54,573 bases of DNA. Source: Bondarzewia mesenterica. Taxonomy: Eukaryota > Basidiomycota > Agaricomycetes > Russulales > Bondarzewiaceae. The position numbers were made by a program, and so were the translations under genes. Below the pieces are notes generated by a model. It was given only the letters and a program-made list of their open reading frames with translations. It ran no database searches and had not been told where the DNA came from. Of the stretch, positions 32,636 to 43,282 are shown in pieces. Position 1 is the first letter of the stretch. Each line of letters starts with the position of its first letter. The stretch spans positions 1 to 54,573 of the forward strand of contig SGPL01000196.1 in the NCBI GenBank assembly GCA_004802705.1, in the 5' to 3' direction.

Positions 32636-35062
32636 CTAAGCCGCTTGATCTTCCTGAGGGCGATAATGGATCATGTTGGGGAAGGGCTCGTACACGGACT
32701 ACGCCCACAATAAGTGTCGGTTCCTTGAATGACCAAAAGGAGAAAAAGCGCTCACATCACGGTACAGCCCCTGGATCTTCATTCTCAGCAAACACTTGCC
32801 CGCCACACTCTGTCCCCTCTCGCTCATCCACACATCCCAAAGCCAACTGTCTTGCTTCACATGCCTCTCCATATTTGCGCGTACGATCTCCCATCCTTTG
32901 CCGTTGTAATGCAGCCCCAGCACGCGGATAAGGCGCTGCAGATGGTTGTGCACGAGCGTGTGATAGAGCTTTTTCGCTGCTTCCTCGCGAGTGGCGGTGA
33001 CGATGCAGTGATCTGTAAGGAATTCGAATGACTCGCCAATGGATGTGGTGAAAGTCTCCGGGTGCAGGCGCAGACCACCAAGGTCGCGCAAGACGAAGCC
33101 GACGATTTTGCTTGTGCTGCGGGAGACTCGGAGAAGCGTGTTTTGTGGATGGGCTTCGAAGGCAAGTCCGTTATATATCATCGGTGGGAGGAGCGCATCG
33201 ATGAGGACGCGGGCGTAACTGACAAGCAAGGGTTGAGATAAGGTAAGAATAATAACAAAAGGTATGAAAATCATACTTACTCCTCGAAGAATGCAACCCG
33301 CATTTCCTCTGTATCCAATCCGAAGATGTGCTGCACGACGGGGACGCCTGTCATCGCGTCCTTGTGACCATGCTCTGACAGTGCGGCACACACAATGACC
33401 GCTTCATCGTACGCGGGGACGTATGGTGTTCTTAGCACCGCCGTGAAATGCTTCGCGATGTCCGGATTGACGGGCTTCCCTTCGCCATCGCGTGCGTAGA
33501 CCGCGCTGGCTGACTCCCGTTCGATGTGGAGGATGGCGGGATTAATTTTTAGCTTGGGGACGATTTCGGAAAAGCGGGGGCCGAGGTTAGCGGTGAAATG
33601 CGAGATCGTGCGCAGAGCGGAAGACACCGTGATTCCGACGGCCAGTTTGAGGGCCAGATGTGGTGCCTCAGGCACTACCACCGTCCTGATTATTATTGGA
33701 AGGTCCATCAGTTCAGTCTCCTTTGTGGCTCGCTGTTTACGGAGGGGAAAAAGCAGACGAACCGGATGCTAGCCTGTCCGAGGGCCTCCAAACTAAAAGC
33801 TTCGTCAAGAATTTGAATACCGTCGAATTTTGCTTCGAGGTTTGGGATCTGCAAGTCGTAGACGGGCATGATGACTCGCCCGTCATCAGGCATAGTTATC
33901 CCGCTTCGCTCTGCTGCGACTTGCGCGAGAGCGCGAATTTCTTCCTCAAAACGGCCGAGGATGTCGACGCGCTCGCGGGGCACAACAGCGAAGCGGATAC
34001 GGGGTCGATACCAGTTGCGTGTATCTGGGCTGACGGAAGGCAATGGGGCGAGTGTACGGCGAGCCCGATGCATCTGGGCGAAGATGATACCGATCGATCA
34101 TTTACGGATGCAGAATATAGGGGCCTATAGGGGCGCCATCTGGACGAGGACTTACTGGATGGGTGGGATGTCCCTCGACCAAGCATTGCTCCCAGTCAAT
34201 CAAGGGAGAAAATAGATTCGGACAGGGTGGGGGATTTTCGTAAACGGTTCCTGAGTTCCATTCCGCGTCATCATCATGTGAAAGGAGAGCATGTGGACAT
34301 GAGCGTCAGAGAGGATGGAATAAGAGATATCGCACTTTGCCAAGTGGAAGAACTCGCCAGCTCCTCTGCAAGATTCGCACGAAGGTCGTCGCCCATCATA
34401 ACCGTTCCTGCGAATTTACTCCACCAGTGGAGCGGGTCAAGGGTCTGAGAGAGGGATGTAAAGTTGCCTAGTTCCCAGGGTGGGGGAACGAGGCTGGACA
34501 GAATGGCGTTTTGCACGTCGTTCTGGGGATTGTTATAGGTGAGCGCGGAGTTTGATTAATGCATTGAAAAAAAAAATGTGCTCACGTTCTCTGGGTCGCC
34601 GGGCTTGCGATCGCTCAGCTCGTACACCCAGGGTAGCATGTCGAATGGGTCAAGAAGCCAAACAGGTCTGCCATGTTTCCCAGCAACTCCTTTGAATATT
34701 GGTGCATGGTGAAGTGGAATAATGGCGAAAACGTCGGCCGGGCGGATGGAACGCTCGAGGATCGGCTGCTCGCTGATGACATGAATCGAGAGGATGACGC
34801 ACACCCCAGCAACGAGATTAGATTTAACTGGAACGTAGAATGCGCGGAGGAGGGACTCGGTGACAATGGAGGCCAGGAGACGCGAAGTAACCGCAAATGC
34901 AGCTCTGTCTGCGGGCTCGAGATTCGCCGTGGCCAAGGCGGTCGTGATCTCCGCAGTCCTAGTTTGCGGCTCACTTTTAATCTCGTGAGTGTCCTGCACG
35001 CTGTGCAGTTTGTGCATGCGGACGTCCATGGGAAGGGACGGAGTAGCAATTAGGACGGTCAT
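32636..35062 (-). CDS. IucA/IucC-family NRPS-independent (NIS) siderophore synthetase
   Basis: NIS synthetases use ATP to condense citrate or related acids with amines or alcohols and make hydroxycarboxylate siderophores. From ATG 35062 the N-terminal region includes AAFAVTSRLLASIVTESLLR. The nucleotide-binding core has WEQCLVEGHPTHP, an intron within the motif, then MHRARRTLAPL, the characteristic HPxHP-xxK/R signature. Later blocks are NWYRPRIRFAVVPRE, TVVVPEAPHLALKLAVGITV, RTISHFTANLGPRFSEI and, in the FhuF-like C-terminal domain, YNGLAFEAHPQNTLLRVSR and GFVLRDLGGLRLHPETF. An in-phase last intron gives the end SVYEPFPNMIHYR with stop 32636-32638. It has about 650-680 residues and about seven introns, showing it is a resident fungal gene and not contamination. 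The stretch 34230-34345 is not fully resolved. Most fungi rely on NRPS hydroxamates, so this enzyme is unusual. Product unknown; rhizoferrin-type is one option. Confidence 0.88.
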
Positions 35063-35631
35063 GGCGAAAGTCCCTGCAGGTCAGTAGTAAATGTCAGCGA
35101 GGATGATAATCGTGGAGACAGGGGGTAGCAAATGAGTATTGACTGACGACAACGGTCAAGCAGCAAACGCTGTATGCAGATTTTTCGCGGACGGTGGTTA
35201 GCTAGGGAAATCGAGAGGGTAGGGATGGGCCATTGCCTTTGAAGTGGTAAATATACTTTCGGACTCGACTAGAGGGCATCGATCGCAGGCTGAAGCAGGG
35301 GTCGGTGTCATGATGATGATCTACAAGCGGGCTAGCTTTCCCATCTGATAAGATTTGATCTTATCTATCGACCCACGAGATTGATCATCTTCCCTAAGAT
35401 GCCGTTTACTATGGAATCCGAGACGGACCAGCTACAAATAAAGGACATGCCGCGCCACATTGATCCGGCATGTCACCAAGACCTCGGACACTACCTACAT
35501 CTGATCTGTGTAATTTATAATACATATGTTCTTCATACTGGCAGTTCCTGATTATGAGTGCGAGGCCGATATTTTGACGAACAATCAACATGAGACATTT
35601 CGTAGCAATGAAGGTACATGGCAGGTATCAA
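35063..35631. promoter_or_regulatory. Upstream region of the NIS synthetase gene
   Basis: This 570 bp region holds the promoter of the minus-strand NIS synthetase and the 3' flank of the integrase-like pseudogene. A composite GATA element sits at 35343-35366 (listed separately). No other gene was recognised. Confidence 0.5.
35343..35366. promoter_or_regulatory. Candidate iron-responsive GATA element (ATCWGATAA type)
   Basis: ATCTGATAA at 35343-35351 matches exactly the ATCWGATAA consensus of fungal iron-repressor GATA factors (SreA/SRE type; Urbs1 recognises the GATAA core in a basidiomycete). Six bases further, GATCTTATCT at 35357-35366 supplies a second core, AGATAAGATC, on the other strand, giving an inverted pair. 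It lies 281 bp upstream of the siderophore synthetase start codon. The motif is seen; binding is inferred. Confidence 0.6.
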
Positions 35632-37524
35632 CTACAGAACTTCCCCCTCGCTATCCTCTTCTGAATCTGAGGTGAAGTCTGCATACTCTGGCTGACCCAT
35701 CCCATCCCCTTCACTCTCACTCTCGTCCCCATCATCGGCATTGTTGGCATACAAGGCAAGTGCAGCCGGAAGTGCAGGCTCTGCCATGCCTCCGACATAC
35801 TCATACGTGCTTCCCTGATCCACAGCCACAACCCTTCCACCCTGTCTCAGGTCTGCAAGTGGAAGGAGAGGAATGGAGTCGTCTCCTGCAACCTCGTTGT
35901 TAGTGTAAGTTGCTGCAACTCCGAGCACTGCTGCAAGCTCGGCATCATACGGTAGGTCANGAAACCTTTCCAACAGTGACCTGTAAACTGTCCAAAAAGT
36001 TTCGGACGTCACTTCTGGCTCTCCTATTGCTGTATAGAGTTCGTGAGCACGATGGTCGAAAGGACGAGGCACCAAATCAAAAACAGGGTTGTCTGGAGGG
36101 GCAAACTCTTGTTCAATTTCATCCATCAGTTCGTCTGGGACAATAACCTAAGCATGACATTCAATCTTTAAAATCAACAAAGAACAAACTCTGTCCTGAT
36201 AGAGATAGACGCACATTGAAGTCCAGAGACTGGAAGAGATCCGGCCTTCGAACAATGAGATCGGGAATGCCATGGGGAAGAATTTTATTTCTNTTAGCTT
36301 GACGGGCAGTCTGATTTTGTTGGTGCACCCAGATATCCAGCTCTGCTTGCAGCCAAGGTACTGCAAGCCAAAGAAATACAAAACTGTGGTAGTGAGCATC
36401 AGTATGAAGTCACAATGATTGAGCTACGATGTAGACATCACATTTCGAGTTCATTGTCGGCATCGTACCATCNGTTGTCTGAACCTTCCTGTAGTAAGTT
36501 CTCGAAGCCAGGAGCCCAGTCACGANGCAAGTTGGACCACAGAATTTCGGGCTTGATATTCTTGCTCTTGCGCATCCAGCGGTGCTGCAGTGTGTCACCC
36601 AGAGATGGATCAAGGCTTCATCATATAGTGGTGTGCGCATTCGCGATGCCATAATTCTCTGAACCGAGGTCACTCTGTGTTACCAGAGNTACTCCTGGAG
36701 ACCGATAGAACTTGGTTAATATCACACATTGTATAGTTATGAATGTACCGCCAATCTTGCGNGCAGCCTCAATATAATAACTTGTAATCAAACGAGGGTT
36801 TCAATTTGTTCGCCAGATCTTTACCCAGTTGATGTAACCAGAGTGGACTTCCGTGCTGCAATGAAGGTAGAGGTTGAAGCGCTTCCACTTGTTGTGTTGG
36901 TCCTGAGCCCAACAATCATTCACGCCAGCTGACCAATATCGCCGCCTCTTNAACTGCCCATGCCGANGCCGCTCAACTGCATCTGGCTCGTGCAGTTTTA
37001 GATATTGTTCGACCAACTCCCTGTCTCAAGGTCAGCTNTTGCAGAAAGGATCATGATTGTATCGCAATGACGTACCGTGGAGCTCGAATGTAGTGCTGTA
37101 CCCACAATGCATCCGTGATCTTTCGAGCTCCTCGAGCAGGGAAACGTGCNCGTATCTTTTGAACGTAAGGGCCAATACTCTCCAAACTATNATTCTGTTT
37201 GCGTGTGCCATGGAGACTCCACTTTTTGCGGTAACGTTTGACTGAGCTGAAGCTATTNCCGATGACAGACTGTCAGCAAAATACCTAACACNAGAGAATG
37301 AGCAGTCTCAAAATTTTACCTCAGGCCATACTCATCGGTATCAAAGTGTCCCGCTGTGAGCTCAGCAATGTCTTTATCGCTTTTCCGCAGGTTATAATAA
37401 TAGGTCAAAATAGGACGTAAGAGGTTTTTTGGAGCTGTCAAGCATAGGAGAATGAGAGAGAACTTGAACCAAGAANGATAGAAGAAACTTACGACATGGT
37501 TTGTGTTGATTGCGCTGAGGCATG
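35632..37524 (-). pseudogene. Integrase-core-like (DDE-type) element protein, decayed
   Basis: The reading starts at 37524 (MPQRNQHKPC) and splices to a helix-turn-helix-like region with DKDIAELTAGHFDTDEYGLS. The core follows: YWSAGVNDCWAQDQHNKWKR (first Asp), TEVHSGYINWVKIWRTN, ITSYYIEAARKIGG, LVTQSDLGSENYGIANAH (second Asp) and TLQHRWMRKSKNIKPEI. An acidic C-terminus with SESEGDG ends at TAG (35632-35634). This matches a basidiomycete family of integrase-core-domain proteins with transposon character. Between IANAHTTI and SLDPSLGDT two adjacent TGA codons interrupt the frame (about 36621-36626 on +). Both could be CGA to TGA changes where relatives have basic residues. Ns are scattered through the gene. 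The interruption and nearby relics suggest a dead copy; a programmed or sequence-error explanation is less likely. Confidence 0.72.
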
Positions 37525-39024
37525 AACGAAAAGCAATTGAGTGCNCTTGATGAGAGTAGCAGGAATTGAACGAGCAGCGACAGCAACAAACAAACAGTGT
37601 CCACGTGATTCTGTCGCGTCCNATTTTTGCTTNCGTCCTCGTGTTCTGAATGCTTCCAGTAGGTTATATTGTCCCTCCCGATGTTAACGTTNAGCGCTCA
37701 NTGCTAGTGTGTGCATAGTAGNGAGTTGCATGTTTGTTTACTTTGCAGCACAGTGCAAAACCCAGCTTTTATTCAAGGTACTGATGGTATGTTATTGGAC
37801 TCACTGTATAGGCTACTGAATCTGTCTAGCATGGGAGTGATGAGCCTGTGAATGCCGATATGCTACACTCGATTCAAGACTGGCAGGTGAGTTTATCAAC
37901 TTGCTGCCTGGCTTTTACATATTAATGTTTGATGGACTGTTTTATATTTTTAGGTATATCCGTTGTAGCCCGTAATACATACAGACTGAAGTGGAACAAC
38001 TCATGTACAACCCCCCTATGGAAGTCGACATGTCATTCCCCATACCTTCNTTTTGATTGACAGCGATCTACAACACGCATACAAGCATGAATAGGGCTAA
38101 GGGCACGCAGTCGTATGCCGCACTGATGGGCTACTGCATCGTGTCGATGCGAGATAACTTGCATGTCTTCGGATGAGCATAAGTAGGTCTTTCTGCCTGT
38201 CACCATTTCTCCTCCCACACCTTCATCTTCATTGACAGGAATCTACGACTTGCATGTGAGCATCAGCGGGTTTGCGGGCGCGTGGTTATATGCTGCGCTG
38301 ATAAACTAGTGTGTCACATTAGCATGGNGGAACTGGCATGTCCTCNGACATATGCANGTACGTCTTTCTATCCGCCTTCCCCTCCTCACCTGCATCTCCA
38401 GGATGTTTGGCACGAATGCATCGAAGGTGTCAGCAAGGATGATGAAGGCACCGCAGATTCCCANCCGCATTTGCGTATGGCAAGGAAATTTTGAGGACTA
38501 TTCAGGATAATCAAGGTCTGTCTTTAGTCGTTTAATCGCAAATTCGAGGGAGCTGACATGAAATTGTACGCACGGGATCATTGAGTGTACACAGCCGNGT
38601 TACGTCACGTCACTGCCATGTCCGTTGCGAAGCATGTGAGCGAGNAAATGGAGTGCAAGCTTAGTGGTCTTGTCAGATACGCCATTTGTTTCGAAGACTG
38701 TACACCAGGCGAGACGAAAATCAAGTGTAAGTTTTGATGAGGCGCACGAACGGACCACACCGTAGGCAACGCTCAACAGCGGGAGCAANGAAGAAGACTC
38801 AAGAGACAGGTGAGCCTNTCCCTGCGATTTTTTTACCACATGCTAACTGCTTGCAGGCGGCCGTCGTGCACTCGTGGCGGGCTCAGGTACACTGATGGTG
38901 AACTCCATGCCACTTGGCCATGGTGGAGGNGGCGGCGGCGCTGTTCTGTGTTCCTCGCTCGACGCTCCTGACGCTTCTGTGCCCCTCTCTTTGTCTCTGT
39001 CTCTCTCTGTCACTCTTCTCAAAC
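37525..39024. other. Accessory region with Ns and degraded sequence
   Basis: This 1.5 kb stretch has many Ns, stop-rich frames and a diverged tandem repeat (38041-38400). Peptide-like pieces such as SYAALMGYCIVSMRDN appear but do not assemble into a gene. A pyrimidine-rich stretch with repeated TCTCTGTCTC-type sequence lies at about 38985-39015, directly upstream of the small gene at 39025. Confidence 0.4.
38041..38400 (+). repeat. Diverged direct tandem repeat, two units of about 180 bp
   Basis: Unit one (about 38041-38215) and unit two (about 38218-38400) share the same order of blocks: ACCTTC-TT-ATTGACAG, ATCTAC, a shared TATGC-GC-CTGAT block, a CATGTC-TCGGA-like block, GTACGTCTTTCT or GTAGGTCTTTCT, and a CCTCC end. 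One translation aligns IYNTHTSMNRAKGTQSYAAL with IYDLHVSISGFAGAWLYAAL. The similarity at protein level suggests duplicated exons of a gene that later decayed. Confidence 0.6.
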
Positions 39025-39783
39025 ATGACCAAAATTGTATTGCGCAATGCGAGTTTCCAAGGTATCTTACGCTGCTTCCTCCTTTTCCATCTTTAACTTT
39101 CTCACATTGACCCAGGCAGTGATACACTTTTGTCTGATCCCCAAATCATTACCAACCCGTATGCATGCTTTTGTGTACTATTATTGGTGCCAACAATTCT
39201 TATTCTGTGATCCTACAGGAAACTCGGCAAAAACATCTTCGCAGATGGCAACTACAGTGCTCTGTTCAATCAATTTCCCACCGAGCACGAATGCAACGNG
39301 TTCTGCGTGTACTATGACCTCCCCAACTTACATGAGCTCGAGAACTGCGATGCCATTGGTGAAGCACACAGGGAGGCGCCAACAGTCATTTTGAGCTCTT
39401 CAAATGGTGAAAGTGCACCTCCTAAGGCATCCAGCTCGAAAGCACTCNGTGAATATTTTGTATAATTTACATGGCCGTTTGTCACATCGTTGATTCCATC
39501 ATTCACTAGATAACACAGGTTCCATGCTCGCAAACTCGCCACTAATCCATCCTTCACCAGATAAAGGTTTGAAGCTTGTGTCCAATGCTTCGAACATCGG
39601 GAAGACTACAAACCAACAATTGCCTGCACGGAGTAAGTAAAATGATGCGCAATCTCAAGTCTTGTGGGTACTCATCATTTTCGTTCATGGACAGATAATC
39701 AGTCACCATCAAAAGCGCATGCGACGGTACCCCTCGCACAGAATGTCAGCCGGTCTTCANGAGGAGAAGCTAGGGATGTCTAA
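39025..39783 (+). CDS. Small protein of unknown function
   Basis: I do not recognise the family. Splice motifs give a coherent model: exon 39025-39061, intron to 39115, exon 39116-39158, intron to 39218, exon 39219-39448, then exons near 39520-39631 and 39692-39783. The protein begins MTKIVLRNASFQGSDTLL, continues IITNPKLGKNIFADGNYSAL and FCVYYDLPNLHELENCDAIG, and then becomes Ser/Pro/Asn-rich up to RSSXGEARDV. The phase holds across every junction, which supports a real gene of about 185 residues. Three N codes fall in it. The conserved-looking core is the first 80 residues, with two Cys; the rest looks disordered. It lies between mobile-element debris and a P450 relic. Confidence 0.5.
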
Positions 39784-39939
39784 TAGTCAGTACAACTTAT
39801 CGAAGGTNGTTAGGGTGGCGGCAGTTGCAGCGAAGGGTTGAAATGATATCAAAGGATCGAAAGAACATCTTGTTCACTGTTTATACCAAATCTCCACTCT
39901 GAAGAAATATTCATTATTCAATGATAGATACAGGAACAT

Positions 39940-40720
39940 ATAGAACCTCCAGATCTGCAAGAACACCTCCGGTAATGACAGCTGCTGACTCGGCATGCTC
40001 GACACGTTCAAGATAACAGGATTAGCTTGCACATCAACAAGAAAGAGGGGGTACACGCACTCAGGATGCTAGGATGTCCTGCCTGAGAACTGTTTGATCA
40101 CCCTCGATTCATTCCACCCCATTTCCTCCGTTGTTGCTACTATAAACGTCCGTGTATGAGGAAAACAAAGCAGCGAGCTCAGCCTCGATGAGCACGCGGC
40201 GCTCCTGCACGACCTGCATCCTGATCCTACGCCTCATCGCGTGCACGTTCTGCAATGTCTGGTTGTACTGGTGCTATAACAGAAGCTGGAAAATGAGACA
40301 CTGTCAAAAACAGATACGAATACGAGAGACAGAAAAAAAAGGCGACTCACGAAGGACTGAATGAGTGGGAACTATACTTACTTGGAGGATGGTCATCACA
40401 CGAAACTTGTGTATGGTAGAGAAGATGATGGCAAACACAAATGCGAGCTCGTTTGTTGTGTCTGTCAGCATATCAAAGTGGTAACTGAAACCTACTTACA
40501 CCAGCCAAGTGAGCGGCTGAATACTAGGGGGGGTGAGGCAAAACTGACGCACCAGCCTCACTGATCACGTCCAACATCACCCGGCCCAACCACGACAGCA
40601 CATCCACCATAGGCAACTCTTGGTCTCCCTTCGTCCTCTGATGCCCCAGAGTCGGCGCAAGATATCCCATCAGGCTGGCAGCGCAGGGCACAGGCAATCC
40701 ATTGGCAGGTGGGTCGTGAC
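39940..40720 (-). pseudogene. Cytochrome P450 relic (truncated, no heme-binding region)
   Basis: On the minus strand, pieces of a basidiomycete P450 occur in the right order: VDVLSWLGRVMLDVISEAG (about 40555-40610), YHFDMLTDTTNELAFVFAII with KFRVMTILQ (about 40383-40495), HAMRRRIRMQVVQERR (about 40200-40250) and SSMPSQQLSLPEVFLQI (about 39945-39995). Some exons keep splice motifs. The N-terminal membrane anchor, the oxygen-binding helix, the ExxR motif and the Cys heme loop are all missing. This is therefore a dead internal fragment. Confidence 0.65.
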
Positions 40721-41263
40721 AGGTCCTTCTTTCTTGTGGTGAGCACTGGTCACAATCTGGCATCCTGTGGAAGACGACGGGGACGACTAGGAAACAGAAG
40801 CGAGGAACGTAGCAGTAACGAAAGGTAACTCGAAAATATTGCAAAGCAAATTAAAATCCTAGAGCAGACTTTGACAAAGTTACGGGGTCTCTACATGAGC
40901 GGTAACGGCCGGAACAAACAATGGCCGTAAAAGGAGGTGGCGCTACCAAATTCGGAGCTGGTCCGTCTCGGATTCCATACTTGCACGCCCATCGCGGCGC
41001 GCCTACTAAGACGCGCCTGTCACGGTTCCCGTGACACCGTGACATTGTTCGTGTCTTCTCCAGACAAAACAACATCGCAACGCCAGTCAGGCATTCTGTA
41101 CAAAATTGAGACAGCAGATATATTGTACACAAATTCAAATACTCCAGGTATCGGTACGTACGCCATATTACATAGATATAGCATAGGTAAGGACTTGTCC
41201 ACCGCAATCAGTAGCCATGCAAGTCGATAGTCCACTCCTATGGTAAAGTCATCCTCACCGTGA
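40721..41263. other. Intergenic region or possible 3' exons of the next gene
   Basis: About 540 bp. A minus-strand frame at 41020-41292 (with AWLLIAVDKSLPMLYLC) could be a spliced last exon of the coiled-coil gene via GTGAGT near 41280, but no family resemblance supports it. Confidence 0.35.
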
Positions 41264-43282
41264 TCATACAATACACTCACTCGCTGGTTCAAATATCTGA
41301 GCCACAGCCTCCAGTATCACTTTAGGCTGCAATAATGTCGTCCGCTCTATAGTCTCCGCCCCTCCCAGCCTGTGAGCCACCGCTCTCGCGTTCCTTCTTG
41401 TAGAGCATCGCAAACCCAACTCCGTCGTACAAAGAACTGCCCCCTTCGATGCACCAAATCCCGCGAATGCGTTGGTCATCGCCACTGCATCGAAAATCCT
41501 CCCTTGTTCCACCAATATCACTTCAAAGTTCGTCGACATGATCCCCTCCTTCGTGACCCGGGCGAGATCACAAGCGGACTGTGCGATCCGCCATATCTGC
41601 GATCCGAAACGCGTCTGCAAGGCATCGACTGAGGTGAGATCTACCTCGGTGTTGGTGCATCCACATAGAGTGAAGATGTCCGCATAAGACCGTATGATAT
41701 TGTCGACGAACTCGCTGACAGCAAGCTCCTCGAGCCGAGGATTCATCGCGCGAATATGGCTCAGTGTCAGGGCTCGCCATCGGGATGATGTCGCTTGAGG
41801 CTCTGGCACCCAATCCGTTTCAGCACCTCGCGCGAAACGGATGGGCTGGGCGGGAATCAAAGAAGTCACAACATACCGATCGAATGCATATGCAGGTAAA
41901 GCTGAGCGAAGAGCTCATTGGGCATCAAGGATAAACCGATGCAGAATGCGGATAGCATGCGCGCTGCACAGGTAGCGACGGACGCCTGCAGCGCAAACTG
42001 GATCAGCATCGGGTCCTGCGTGTGGTCCCGCGTCGCGAGCAGACGGGCAAATGTCCCGCCTAATCGAGAGGCGGTCTCCTTCGCGGCTTGCACAATCTTC
42101 GGCCCTGGGTAGTTGGTGCGTTTCTCGGTCCCCGTCAAGTCCGCTGCCGCCGCTGCCAGTTGTAGAATCTCCGAGTTCTACCACCCTCCGGTAAGCAAGA
42201 CCAGGACGTCGCATAAAGTCAAACAAGAACGCACCAAGTCATGCACGGCCTCCAAGACTTGAGCTCCTGACCAGCTATCCGTCTTGGTGAGAAATATCTC
42301 TTGATCTTTCGACAACAGTACGGCGCCTACAACCGTTCTGGGGGCAGGAGGTGTCGATTTGTGTCTGCGACTGGGAAATGGACTGCGCGACCTGAGATAT
42401 CGTTTCTCGTCTAGATCCTTTTCATGACCATGAACGTCTTTGTTACTGGAACTATGGCCATGCTGTCTCGGCGTCTCAGACCTCACTCTTTGGTCGCTCC
42501 GATCATGGCTCTGACCTCGAGGACGACGATCCGCCAACAGCTTCTCGTTTTCGTTCTTCATCTGCTCTTTTTCTTTTTTTCAAGTCATCCACCTCCTTCT
42601 CGCGGGCTCGCAGGGTATCGGTTATATCCTTCAACGCGCGCTCGAGCACCTTGCATCTGTCCGTGAGCCTGAACGCTTCTGCCTGAGACTTGGCTAGCTC
42701 GTTCCGGGTGACATCGAGTTCGCTGCGTACCGATGCGACCATCGATGCGGGGGGATCGGGGCGGCTTTGGGGAGAACATGCACCGTTGCTGGCCTGTCGA
42801 CGCTCAACAGAGTTTGCGTCGGCCTTGCGGCGCCTCGAAGCACGTCCGCGCGTCAGCTTGTCGACTCGAAGTTGGACGGGAGTGAACGTGTGGAGACGGG
42901 AGTCGTCGTCGAGACCTATATCGGCTTTATCGTCGCGCGTGAAGCCCTTGAAAGAGAGTGCCGGGCTGCGTAGAGCAAAGAATTCGACGGACGTCTCGCA
43001 GAGATCTGAATCATGGACATGAAAGTTAGCAATCGGGAGCATGAGAGTGATGGTCGAAAAGAAAGGAGAGCTTGGATGGACATGCTTACTGCAGGAAGAT
43101 ATGATGGGTAACGAGACAGACTGGTGCCAGTGGACGATGGGTCCATCGTGGCAGTGAGGCGACTTCGGGATTGGAACCGAGAAGAAGTTGCCTGCAGGCA
43201 ACGCCTTGAGCCACGCCTTGACCACGTTCCCTTGCAAGTTCCTGCTCTTCTCCGACCACAATGGCCTTCCCTCTCGGTCCAT
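41264..43282 (-). CDS. Coiled-coil protein of unknown function with helical C-terminal domain
   Basis: ATG 43282 (MDREGRPLWSEKSRNLQGN) starts a globular N-terminal region. An intron within ISSCNLCETSVEFFALRSPA leads to a basic linker (LTRGRASRRRKADANS) and then a heptad-like coiled coil (VRSELDVTRNELAKSQ, LTDRCKVLERALKDI). Next comes a charged Arg/Ser-rich low-complexity segment and a helical C-terminal domain (IVQAAKETASRLGGTFARLL, IRSYADIFTLCGCTNTEVDL) ending at 41264. Between DDLKK and EQMKNENEKLLADRR the frame shifts at an A7 run (T7 at 42584-42590 on +); one A fewer restores a continuous coiled coil. I do not recognise a named family. The coiled coil with an RS-like segment suggests a scaffold or nuclear role, which is inference only. 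Divergent from the Hsp70-like gene. Confidence 0.65.
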
